Shown here: positions 43,550 through 51,263 of the stretch, piece after piece
Layout of the letters: each line of letters opens with the position of its first letter
Position numbering within the stretch: the stretch's first letter is position 1
Assembly (NCBI GenBank): GCA_001664505.1
Contig: CP011806.1
Coordinates: 4,448,148 to 4,512,147, forward strand
DNA length: 64,000 bases
Origin: Acidobacteria bacterium Mor1
Lineage (GTDB): Bacteria > Acidobacteriota > Polarisedimenticolia > Polarisedimenticolales > Polarisedimenticolaceae
Direction of reading: 5' to 3'
Translations under genes and position numbers: made by a program
Notes under the pieces: model-generated
What the model was told of the DNA's origin: nothing
What the model saw: the letters and a program-made list of their open reading frames with translations, nothing else
Databases searched by the model: none

Positions 43550-46129
43550 ATGTTCACGCGTTGGGGTCTGGCCTGCCTGATGGGCCTCCTGGTGGCGGCG
43601 GGAGCCGTCGCTCAGCCGGTCGACGACGGCCGGATCAATGTCTCGGTCGTGGAACAGGGCGGCCGCTACGAGATATGGGTGACCTCCCGGGACCTGGATG
43701 GTGCGGCGCAACGGAAGCGGCTTCACGTCACGCCCCGAGCGGTCGTGGCCCTGGAAAGCGGGGGCGCCGCGACCGAAGCGCCCTTCGTCAACTGGAGCGA
43801 GGCGGGCGAGCGGTTTTCGACCTTCAGCCGCGACGCCGGGGCGACCTGGACCGAGCCGCGGCCTCTGGATAACCGGCTGCGATTGCTGAGCGGGGCCGTT
43901 GCCCCCGGCGAGCCGCTGCCGGCTCCAGTGCAGACGCTTTCGGCCGCCGAGGATCACCGGCTGTTCATCGTGCAGTTCCGCGGCGTGAGTTTGCCCGAGT
44001 GGCGGGCGGTGCTCGAGTCGTCGGGTGTCGAGGTGCTGCGCTTCTTCCCGATGCAGGCGCATCTCGTGCGGATGGATCCTGCCCGGACCGGCTCGGTGCG
44101 CGCCCTCGATTTCGTCCAGCGGGTCGAGCCCTACCATCCCTCCTACCGCTTGGAGCCGTTTCTGATCGACTGGCTGGCTCAGGAGGCGGCGGTCGAGCCG
44201 CAGCGCGTCCGTGTGCGCGCCATGGCCTTCGATTGGGGCCCGGCAGGCAAGGGGCGGATCGCAAGCGACGCCCGGGCCCTCGGCGCCACCGTCGACAGCG
44301 AGTACCCCAACGGCCATGTCGTCGAGCTGACCGTCGATCGAGACCAGCTCCGCCGGCTGGCGGGTCACGACGACACCCTGTGGATCGATCGCTGGGTCCC
44401 GCGTGAAACCGATATGGATCTGATTCGCGAGGACTCCGGCGCCGACTACGTCGAGTCGATCGAGGGCTACTGCGGCCAGGGCGTGCGCGGCGAGGTGTTG
44501 GACAACGGCTTCGATCTGGATCACCAGGACTTCGACGGCGTGGTCCTGCACGGTAGCGGCAACAACCTCGACTTCTTCGCCCAGAGCCACGGCAGCAGCT
44601 CCTACGGCGTCGTCTTCGGCAACGGAAATCGGGACGGCGACGGTGACGGCTCGGCGACGGGCCACATGCCCTGCAATGAGCAGGGGATCGCGTCGGACTA
44701 CAGCTTCCTCGGGGATCGGTTCGCCCACACCCAGGAACTGAAAGAGGCGCCGTTCTTCGCCTCGTTCCAGACCAACTCCTGGGGCGGCAGCCGCACCACC
44801 GAGTACACCAGCATCTCGTCGGAGATGGACGACATCATCTTCCGGCTGGACATCGCGATTCTGCAGTCCCAGTCCAACGCCGGCAGCCGGGATTCCCGCC
44901 CCCAGGCCTGGGCCAAGAACATCATCTCGGTGGGCGCGGTGGATCACGAGAACACGCTGGATACTGCCGACGATTCCTGGGGTGCCGCGTCGATCGGGCC
45001 TGCCGCCGACGGCCGGATCAAGCCCGACGTGCACTACTTCTACGACTTCATCCGCACCACCGCGATCAACGACGGCTACACCACCTTCGGCGGGACCTCC
45101 GGCGCCACGCCGACCGCTGCCGGCGTGCTCGGCCTGATGCTGCAGATGTGGTCGGAGAACCTCTGGGGCACCAACCCCGTCGGTAGCTCGGTCTTCGAAC
45201 GGCAGCCGCACTTCTCGACCCTCAAGGCGCTGCTGATCAACAACTCCTGGCAGTACACCTTCAGCGGCGTCGGCGACAACCTCACCCGGGTGCATCAAGG
45301 CTGGGGGCGTCCCTCGGCACGGCTGGCCTACGACCGGGCGGTCAACAGTTTCATCGTCGATCAGGGCCAGGCACTCGAGGTGAGCGACCAGGTCAACTAC
45401 CTGGTCGAAGTGCCGGTGGGTGAGAGTGAGCTCAAGATCACCATGGTCTACCCGGATCCCCCGGGCACGACCTCGGCGAGCCTGCATCGGATCAACGATC
45501 TGAGTGTGCGGGTGGTCTCCCCCTCGGGCACCGTGTACCACGGCAACGTCGGCCTCGACATCGGCAACTACTCCCAGTCGGGCGGTAGCGCCAACGTCAT
45601 CGACACCGTCGAGAACGTGTTCGTGCAGAACCCCGAGGCGGGCACCTGGACCGTCGAGGTCAGCGCCCAGGAGATCAACCAGGACGGCTACCTCGACACT
45701 CCGGAGAACGACGCGGTCTTCTCGCTGGTGGTCACCGGTGCCTCCGCAACCTCCGGTGTGCCGACTCCCGGCGAGGCGGCCGGCAGCAACCAGCTGTTGG
45801 TCAGCGGCTACGACCGCACCACCGGCGTGTTGTCCCTGACCTACGGCGCCTCCTGCTCGGCCACCGATCACGTTATCGAGTACGGCCCGCTGGATCCGGC
45901 GTCGATCGGCTCCTACGCATGGAGCGGCCAGGAGTGCGGCGTGGGGACTTCGGGAAGCTACGCCTGGGACACCACCACGGCGCCGGGTTCGCTGTTCTTC
46001 GTCATCGTCGGACAGTCCCTCGATGCCGAGGGATCCTACGGGCTGGACAGCGCCGGCCAGGAGCGTCCCGAGGACAGCCTCTCGACCACCTGTCCGCTGG
46101 TCCAGGACCTGAGCCGCCGCTGTGACTGA
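43550..46129 (+). CDS. secreted subtilase (S8) with P-domain (cassette C)
   Basis: An 859-residue secreted serine protease with signal peptide (WGLACLMGLLVAAGAVAQ). The propeptide-like region has FIVQFRGVSLPEWRAVLE. The catalytic residues are Asp318 (VLDNGF), His347 (QSHGSS) and Ser517 (GGTSGATP), all intact. A P-domain (ELKITMVYPDPPGTTSASLH) and a C-terminal module with AEGSYGLDSAGQER follow. It is a close paralogue of 15750-19550, even at DNA level in the catalytic core. A TTG at 43544 has the same GGGGGATCC spacing as that gene, so the start could be 6 bases earlier. Last in the sigma/anti-sigma/CHAT operon. Confidence 0.91.
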   Translation: MFTRWGLACLMGLLVAAGAVAQPVDDGRINVSVVEQGGRYEIWVTSRDLDGAAQRKRLHVTPRAVVALESGGAATEAPFVNWSEAGERFSTFSRDAGATWTEPRPLDNRLRLLSGAVAPGEPLPAPVQTLSAAEDHRLFIVQFRGVSLPEWRAVLESSGVEVLRFFPMQAHLVRMDPARTGSVRALDFVQRVEPYHPSYRLEPFLIDWLAQEAAVEPQRVRVRAMAFDWGPAGKGRIASDARALGATVDSEYPNGHVVELTVDRDQLRRLAGHDDTLWIDRWVPRETDMDLIREDSGADYVESIEGYCGQGVRGEVLDNGFDLDHQDFDGVVLHGSGNNLDFFAQSHGSSSYGVVFGNGNRDGDGDGSATGHMPCNEQGIASDYSFLGDRFAHTQELKEAPFFASFQTNSWGGSRTTEYTSISSEMDDIIFRLDIAILQSQSNAGSRDSRPQAWAKNIISVGAVDHENTLDTADDSWGAASIGPAADGRIKPDVHYFYDFIRTTAINDGYTTFGGTSGATPTAAGVLGLMLQMWSENLWGTNPVGSSVFERQPHFSTLKALLINNSWQYTFSGVGDNLTRVHQGWGRPSARLAYDRAVNSFIVDQGQALEVSDQVNYLVEVPVGESELKITMVYPDPPGTTSASLHRINDLSVRVVSPSGTVYHGNVGLDIGNYSQSGGSANVIDTVENVFVQNPEAGTWTVEVSAQEINQDGYLDTPENDAVFSLVVTGASATSGVPTPGEAAGSNQLLVSGYDRTTGVLSLTYGASCSATDHVIEYGPLDPASIGSYAWSGQECGVGTSGSYAWDTTTAPGSLFFVIVGQSLDAEGSYGLDSAGQERPEDSLSTTCPLVQDLSRRCD

Positions 46130-46218
46130 TTCCGAACGGTCTTCCGGGGGCCGGTGGGTTCGCCGTCAGGTGTAACCCTCCGGCCCCCGGGCTACAATAG
46201 ACATTCGGAGGACTCGCC

Positions 46219-46590
46219 GTGGCAGCACTCGGATTCCGCACCGAAGATCACCCGATTCGCACCCAGGAGGTCAAGGCCTTCACCCTGCGCGTCGCGGGCC
46301 GTGTTTCCGCCGAAGAGGTGCCGGAACTTCGTTCTCGCATCCTGAACGTGCTGGACCGCCAGAGCGAGGACCGGATCGTGCTCGCCCTGGGGCAGGTGGA
46401 ATCGATGGACACCGCCGGTGCCGCCGTCATGGTCGAGGCGATTCTCAGGGGGCGGAGCGCGGGCAAGAAGGTTCTGATCTGTTCTCCCAGCCCGTCGGTC
46501 ATGCGCATGTTCGAGATGGCCGGTCTCGAGGTCGCGTTCGAGGCCTGCTGTCCCACCCCCGACGTGACCTGGCAACGACTCCAACACTGA
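46219..46590 (+). CDS. STAS-domain protein (MlaB-like)
   Basis: A 123-residue STAS-fold protein: strand FTLRVAGRVSAEEVPELRSR, then IVLALGQVESMDTAGAAVMV with the Ser/Thr region (Asp-Thr) seen in anti-anti-sigma and MlaB proteins. It begins with GTG and is 4 bp from the MlaE gene. In E. coli the STAS protein MlaB binds the ATPase MlaF of the lipid transporter; the same role fits here because the next genes are MlaE, MlaF and MlaD. A generic anti-anti-sigma role is less likely, given the operon. Confidence 0.82.
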   Translation: MAALGFRTEDHPIRTQEVKAFTLRVAGRVSAEEVPELRSRILNVLDRQSEDRIVLALGQVESMDTAGAAVMVEAILRGRSAGKKVLICSPSPSVMRMFEMAGLEVAFEACCPTPDVTWQRLQH

Positions 46591-46594
46591 GCCG

Positions 46595-47395
46595 GTGTTG
46601 TTCGGCAAGGCGCTGCAGGCAGTCGGCTCGGCGACCCGCGAGTCGCTGATCCAGACCGGAGAGACCTGGAGGCTTTTTGCCGGCGTTTGCTCCCGGCTGC
46701 TCCTGGGTCCGTTTCGCGGGGAGCGCCTGCGCCTGCGCCAGGCGATCGGCTACGCGGTCGAGGCGGGCAACCGTTCGCTGCCGCTGGTGGCGCTGCTCTG
46801 TTTTCTGGTCGGCGTCATTGTCTCTCTCCAGTCCGCTCATCAGCTCCGGACCTTCGGCGCCGCCGATCTGGTTGCCGACCTGGTCGCCGTCTCGATGTCC
46901 CGTGAACTGGGACCCCTGCTGACGGCGATCATCGTCGCCGGCCGTTTCGGCTCGGCCATCGCGGCCCAGCTCGGAACGATGCGGGTCACCCAGGAGATCG
47001 ATGCCCTCGACGTGATGGGCTTCGACGTGGTGTCCTACCTGGTGGCGCCCCGGTTGCTGGCCCTGGTGGTGGTGATGCCCTGCCTGGCGGTGTTCGCCGA
47101 CATCGTCGGTATCCTCGGCGGGTGGGCGGTGGGTACCACCGCTCTCGGGATCGGCAGTCCCGCCTATCTCCAGCGCACAGCCGAGGCATTGGAGCTTCAG
47201 GATGTCTGGGCCGGGCTGGCCAAGGCGATGGCCTTCGGTCTCGTGATCGGACTGGTCGGTTGTCAGCAGGGCCTGGCGACCCGCGGGGGGCCCGAGCAGG
47301 TCGGCCGGGCCACGACCCGGACCGTCGTACGTTCCATCCTGCTGATCGTCGTCGTCGACCTGTTCGTCACGGCGCTCTTCTACGTGGGGGGCTAG
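46595..47395 (+). CDS. mlaE: MlaE-family ABC lipid-transport permease
   Basis: A 266-residue membrane protein of the MlaE/YrbE family. It starts (GTG) in an amphipathic helix, then helices including LPLVALLCFLVGVIVSLQSA, the cytoplasmic EL-loop segment VAVSMSRELGPLLTAIIVAG with RFGSAIAAQLGTMRVTQE, and the last helix (SILLIVVVDLFVTALFYVGG). These motifs are diagnostic. It forms the inner-membrane channel of a phospholipid trafficking system with MlaF, MlaD and MlaB-like proteins. Confidence 0.93.
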   Translation: MLFGKALQAVGSATRESLIQTGETWRLFAGVCSRLLLGPFRGERLRLRQAIGYAVEAGNRSLPLVALLCFLVGVIVSLQSAHQLRTFGAADLVADLVAVSMSRELGPLLTAIIVAGRFGSAIAAQLGTMRVTQEIDALDVMGFDVVSYLVAPRLLALVVVMPCLAVFADIVGILGGWAVGTTALGIGSPAYLQRTAEALELQDVWAGLAKAMAFGLVIGLVGCQQGLATRGGPEQVGRATTRTVVRSILLIVVVDLFVTALFYVGG

Positions 47396-47398
47396 AGG

Positions 47399-48190
47399 TT
47401 GTCCGGCGAGATCGCCATTTCGGTGCGTGGCCTGCGCAAGTCCTTCGGGCCGAAGGAGGTGCTTCGGGGTGTCGACCTCGACATCCGCCACGGCGAGACC
47501 ACGGTGATCCTCGGAGGCAGCGGCAGCGGCAAGAGCACGCTGCTGCGGTGCCTGGTCGGGCTCGAGCGCCCCGATGCCGGTGAGGTCCGTGTCCTGGGCA
47601 CCGACATTTTTTCGGCGGACAAGAAGACCATGGCCGCGCTGCGCCGCCGGATGGGCATGGCGTTTCAGGCCGGGGCACTCTTCGGCGGGATGACGCTCTC
47701 CGAGAACGTCGAGCTGCCGCTGCTGGAATTTACCGATCTCCCTCCGACCACGCGCCGGATCGTGGCGCGGATCAAACTGGGTCTGGTCGGCCTGGAAGAT
47801 GCCATCCACCGCCTGCCGTCGCAGATCAGCGGGGGCATGGCCAAGCGCGCGGCGCTGGCCCGGGCCTTGGCGCTGGATCCGGAGCTCCTGTTCTTCGATG
47901 AGCCGTCGGCCGGACTCGATCCGATCACGTCGGCGGAGCTGGACCGCCTGATCCTGGAGCTGCAGAAGGTCTTCTCCGTCACCACCGTGGTGGTCACCCA
48001 CGAGCTGGAGAGCGCGTTTTCGATCGCCGACAGGGTGGCGCTGATGCACCAGGGGCAGTTTCGCGTCGTCGACCTGCCCGAGGTGGTCAAGGAACACCGG
48101 GACCCGGTCGTGCGAGACTTTCTCGATCGACGGCCGCCGTCGCAAGAACGAGATGCAGAGAGCCTGCTCCGGTTCATTGAGGATCTGTAG
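47399..48190 (+). CDS. mlaF: MlaF-family ABC transporter ATPase
   Basis: A 263-residue ATPase with every catalytic motif: Walker A GGSGSGKST, Q-loop FQAGALFGGM, signature ISGGMAKRAALARAL, Walker B LLFFDEPSAGLDP and H-loop VVTHEL. The QAGALFGGMT variant of the Q-loop region is typical of MlaF. It starts with TTG, preceded by AGAGG, only 4 bp after MlaE. It powers phospholipid movement across the periplasm together with MlaE and MlaD. Confidence 0.94.
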   Translation: MSGEIAISVRGLRKSFGPKEVLRGVDLDIRHGETTVILGGSGSGKSTLLRCLVGLERPDAGEVRVLGTDIFSADKKTMAALRRRMGMAFQAGALFGGMTLSENVELPLLEFTDLPPTTRRIVARIKLGLVGLEDAIHRLPSQISGGMAKRAALARALALDPELLFFDEPSAGLDPITSAELDRLILELQKVFSVTTVVVTHELESAFSIADRVALMHQGQFRVVDLPEVVKEHRDPVVRDFLDRRPPSQERDAESLLRFIEDL

Positions 48191-48195
48191 ACGTC

Positions 48196-49170
48196 ATGAG
48201 AAAAGAAACCCGACTGGACGATCTGCAACTCGGCATCCTGGTCTTGACCGCCCTCGTGCTGTTGGGCCTGGGAACCCTGTGGTTGGCGGGGATGCGCCCG
48301 GGCACCGGAGGGCGGGTCGCCTATCAGGTTCAGCTCGACGGCTCCGGCGGGCTCCAGCCCGGGGCTGCGGTGCGGGTCGCCGGGGTGCGGGTCGGCCGCG
48401 TCCGCAACGTCACCCTGGATGCCGCCGCCGAGTGGCCGGTGACCTTCGCCATCGGAGTCGATCCGGAGATCGCGCTCCACGAGGGTGCCTCGGCCACCAT
48501 CGCCAGCCCGGGCATCTTCGGCGATCCCTTTCTCGCCATCGAACCCGGCGGGGATCCGGCACCGCGGTTGGCCGAGGGCGCGATGATCTACGGCCGCACC
48601 AGCCCCGGCATGCAGGAGGGGTTGGCCAAACTCGACGAGCTGGGCACCCAGGCCGGCGAGCTGCTGGTCAAGACCGGGATGCTGATGGATCAGATCTCCG
48701 CCGAGGTCACACCGCTGGTCTCCCGGGTCGAACGACTGCTCTCCGACGAGAACCTCGATTCCCTCGAGGGCCTGCTGGCCGACCTGCGCGGGACGATGGA
48801 TGAGACCCAGCCGCGGATCGGCCCGCTGCTCGATCAACTGCAGACCTTGACCGCCGAAGCGGGCCAGGCCCTGGACGGGGTGCCGGAACTGTCGGCGCAG
48901 CTCCAGTCCCTGACCTCCGATCTGCAGAACGCCCTCGGCCCCGACGGCGAGCGGTTGATCGCGGTGATGGACACGGCGCGCACGACCCTGGACGAGGCCG
49001 GCGGTTCGATGGCGCTGTTGTCGGACAATCGCGCGGCCATCGAACGTAGCCTCGCCGACCTGCAGACTTCGTTGCGCAACATGGTCGAGTTGTCCCAGAC
49101 CCTGAAAGAGAAGCCCTACAGCCTGATCCGGGTCAAGCCCGAGCCGGATCGGCGTCCCGGAGATCGTTGA
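48196..49170 (+). CDS. mlaD: MCE-family lipid-binding protein (MlaD-like)
   Basis: A 324-residue periplasmic protein anchored by one N-terminal helix (LGILVLTALVLLGLGTLWL). The MCE domain follows (YQVQLDGSGGLQPGAAVRVA, then GVRVGRVRNVTL). It is longer than E. coli MlaD (about 180 residues): the extra C-terminal half is a long helical, coiled-coil-like stretch (residues about 150-310). It likely forms a hexameric ring that passes lipid to the outer membrane. The stop TGA overlaps the next ATG by one base. Confidence 0.9.
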   Translation: MRKETRLDDLQLGILVLTALVLLGLGTLWLAGMRPGTGGRVAYQVQLDGSGGLQPGAAVRVAGVRVGRVRNVTLDAAAEWPVTFAIGVDPEIALHEGASATIASPGIFGDPFLAIEPGGDPAPRLAEGAMIYGRTSPGMQEGLAKLDELGTQAGELLVKTGMLMDQISAEVTPLVSRVERLLSDENLDSLEGLLADLRGTMDETQPRIGPLLDQLQTLTAEAGQALDGVPELSAQLQSLTSDLQNALGPDGERLIAVMDTARTTLDEAGGSMALLSDNRAAIERSLADLQTSLRNMVELSQTLKEKPYSLIRVKPEPDRRPGDR

Positions 49171-49727
49171 TGCGCGCCGCCATCCTCATTGCCGTCCTGT
49201 CGTCGTTGCTCCTGGCCGGCTGTGCCAAGGTGCCGCCGACCCACTACTACCACCTGGCGCCGGGCGAGGCGGCGGCCGCCGCCGAGGCGCCCTCGGTGGG
49301 GGTGCGTCCGTTCTCCGTTGACGCGCCCTACGATCGGGATCGCCTGGTCTATCGCAAGGGACGCCGGGATGCCGAGGTCGGGTTCTACGCCTACCACCGC
49401 TGGGCTGCGCCGCTGGCCACGATGTTGCCGGCGCTGGTGGCGCGGGAACTGGGAGCGGAGCCGGTTCAGCCGGGCGGCCGCTACGAACGCTACCTGGAGG
49501 GGCGGGTCGTGACCTTCGAGGAACTGGATGTGGACGGCCTGCCCCACGCCGTGTGCGAGCTGGAACTACGGCTGGTCAGCGCCGACGGCGAGACGCTCTG
49601 GCGCGGGACCGTCCGCGGCGAACGGGCGGTGCGCACGACGGAGGTCTCCGAGGTGGTCGAGGGCATGCGCGCACTGCTGATCGAAGAGCTGCGCAAGCAG
49701 CGGCCGCAACTGGGGAGCGCGGGTTAG
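49170..49727 (+). CDS. PqiC/ABC-type transport auxiliary lipoprotein
   Basis: A 185-residue lipoprotein (signal ending LLAGC) of the PqiC (DUF330)/ABC-auxiliary type. The THYYHLAPG opening and ELELRLVSADGETLWRGTVR near the end fit the family. It probably lies in the outer membrane and receives lipids from the MlaD-like ring. This replaces the MlaC shuttle of E. coli, which I do not see in the operon. Its stop overlaps that of the convergent rho gene (TTAG at 49724-49727). Confidence 0.8.
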   Translation: MRAAILIAVLSSLLLAGCAKVPPTHYYHLAPGEAAAAAEAPSVGVRPFSVDAPYDRDRLVYRKGRRDAEVGFYAYHRWAAPLATMLPALVARELGAEPVQPGGRYERYLEGRVVTFEELDVDGLPHAVCELELRLVSADGETLWRGTVRGERAVRTTEVSEVVEGMRALLIEELRKQRPQLGSAG

Positions 49728-51040
49728 GAGTCGAGTTCCGAGAGGAACGACTCGTTCCCGTCGGTCTTCTCCAGCTTGCCCACCAGCAGCTGCATCGCTT
49801 CCACCGGCCGCAGCCGGGCCAGCGCGCGGCGCATCAGGTTGATCTTGAAGATCTGCGCTTCGCCGTAGAGCAACTCTTCCCGCCGGGTCCCGCTCTGGGA
49901 GATGTCGATGGCGGGGAAGATCCGCCGCTCGAACAGCTTGCGGTCCATCACGATCTCGGTGTTCCCGGTTCCCTTGAACTCCTGGAAGATGACCTCGTCC
50001 ATTCGGGAGCCGGTGTCCACCAGAGCCGTTCCGATCACCGTCAGGGAGCCGCCCCCCTCGGCGTTGCGGGCCGCGCCGAAGAAACGCCGCGGTTTCTCCA
50101 TCGTGCGGGAGTCGATGCCGCCGGACATGACCCGGCCGCCACCCTTCTGCTGGTTGTTGTAGGCCCGGGCCAGCCGGGTGATCGAGTCGAGCAGGACGAC
50201 CACGTCCTTGCCGCACTCGACCAGGCGTTTGGCCCGCTCCATCACGATCTCGGCGACCTGCACGTGGTTCGACGACATCTCGTCCGAAGAGGAGGCGACC
50301 ACCTCTCCCTGGACGCTGCGCCGCATGTCGGTGACCTCTTCCGGGCGCTCATCGACCAGCAGGACGATCAGGTGGATCTCCGGGTGATTGGTCGAGATCG
50401 CCCCGGCGATCTTCTGCAGCAGGACGGTCTTGCCCGCCTTGGGCGGTGCAACCACCAGGCAGCGCTGCCCCTTGCCGATCGGGGCGATCAGATCGACCAC
50501 CCGGGTCGAGATCTCGGTGGCCTCGGTCTCCAGGCGAATCCGCTCACGGGGTGAATCGGCGACCAGGTCGTTGAACTTGGTGCGGTCGGCCCAGACCTGG
50601 GGGTCCTCGCCGTTGATCGTCTCGATCGACTCGAACCAGGGAGCGTTCCGCCCCTCGCCGGGAATGGCCATGCCGTTCAGGGCCAGCCCGGTCTCCAGGC
50701 CGTGCTGCTGCACGATTTCTTTCGAAACGAAGGGGTCGCCGCTTTCAGGATTGTAATCGGCGTCGCTGGAGCGCAGGAAGCCGTGGCCCTCGTCGGCCAC
50801 CTGGAGCCAGCCCTCGACCTGCAGGGTGGCTTCGCCCTCGGGCTTGCGGCGGCGTCCGCCGCCTCCACCACCACCACCGCCACCGCCGCGTCTCCGCGAG
50901 CGGGAGCGCCGCCGGGGGCGTCTGCCGCCTCCTCCGCCGCCTCCGCGGTTCGAACCCCCGGAACCCGAACGTCCGCCTCCACGGCGGCGTCCGCCTCCGT
51001 CGCCGCCGCCTTCGCGACCGCCCGCTCCTCTTAGCGCCAT
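49724..51040 (-). CDS. rho: transcription termination factor Rho with Arg/Gly-rich head
   Basis: A 438-residue Rho helicase. Residues 1-66 are almost wholly Gly and Arg (runs such as GGGGGGGRRPRRRSRSRR), standing in for the usual N-terminal helix bundle of Rho. The RNA-binding cold-shock-like domain follows at once (EGWLQVADEGHGFLRSSD). The ATPase core has Walker A APPKAGKT (198-206), Walker B VVVLLDSITRLARAYN and RVMSGGID (Q-loop area). Everything after residue 70 is canonical. It ends transcription of unused or untranslated RNA. The RGG-like head probably binds RNA or drives condensation. Confidence 0.93.
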   Translation of the reverse strand: MALRGAGGREGGGDGGGRRRGGGRSGSGGSNRGGGGGGGRRPRRRSRSRRRGGGGGGGGGGGRRRKPEGEATLQVEGWLQVADEGHGFLRSSDADYNPESGDPFVSKEIVQQHGLETGLALNGMAIPGEGRNAPWFESIETINGEDPQVWADRTKFNDLVADSPRERIRLETEATEISTRVVDLIAPIGKGQRCLVVAPPKAGKTVLLQKIAGAISTNHPEIHLIVLLVDERPEEVTDMRRSVQGEVVASSSDEMSSNHVQVAEIVMERAKRLVECGKDVVVLLDSITRLARAYNNQQKGGGRVMSGGIDSRTMEKPRRFFGAARNAEGGGSLTVIGTALVDTGSRMDEVIFQEFKGTGNTEIVMDRKLFERRIFPAIDISQSGTRREELLYGEAQIFKINLMRRALARLRPVEAMQLLVGKLEKTDGNESFLSELDS

Positions 51041-51189
51041 CTGTCAGTACCGCCTGGGGCAGAGGGCCCCGGCCTCGGTCGGGTGGATCAACACTTCATC
51101 TCGTCCAACGGGGCGCCCCGAGCGCCCGGTGCGATGGAACGGGGCTGAGTCAGCCACAAAACGCGGAAAGATGCAAGTTTTCCGTGTTT

Positions 51190-51218
51190 TTGACACCGGC
51201 TGGCCCCTGCGTTAACTT
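51190..51218 (+). promoter_or_regulatory. sigma70-like promoter of the desaturase gene
   Basis: TTGACA at 51190-51195 and TTAACT at 51212-51217 are 16 bases apart, about 45 bases before the desaturase ATG. A hairpin (arms 51161-51169 and 51179-51187) just ahead of it may belong to the rho leader on the other strand. Confidence 0.5.
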
Positions 51219-51263
51219 GAGCAGTGTCAGCTATTTGAAGTTTCCAGAGGGTCGATCATCAGC

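Noticed and set aside
43484..45871. 795-codon open frame on the minus strand opposite the second subtilase
   Set aside because: Same kind of antisense shadow, with composition like the one opposite the first subtilase.
46499..48145. 548-codon minus-strand frame over the MlaE/MlaF genes
   Set aside because: Low-complexity His/Gln/Arg-rich translation; the plus strand has unmistakable ABC motifs.
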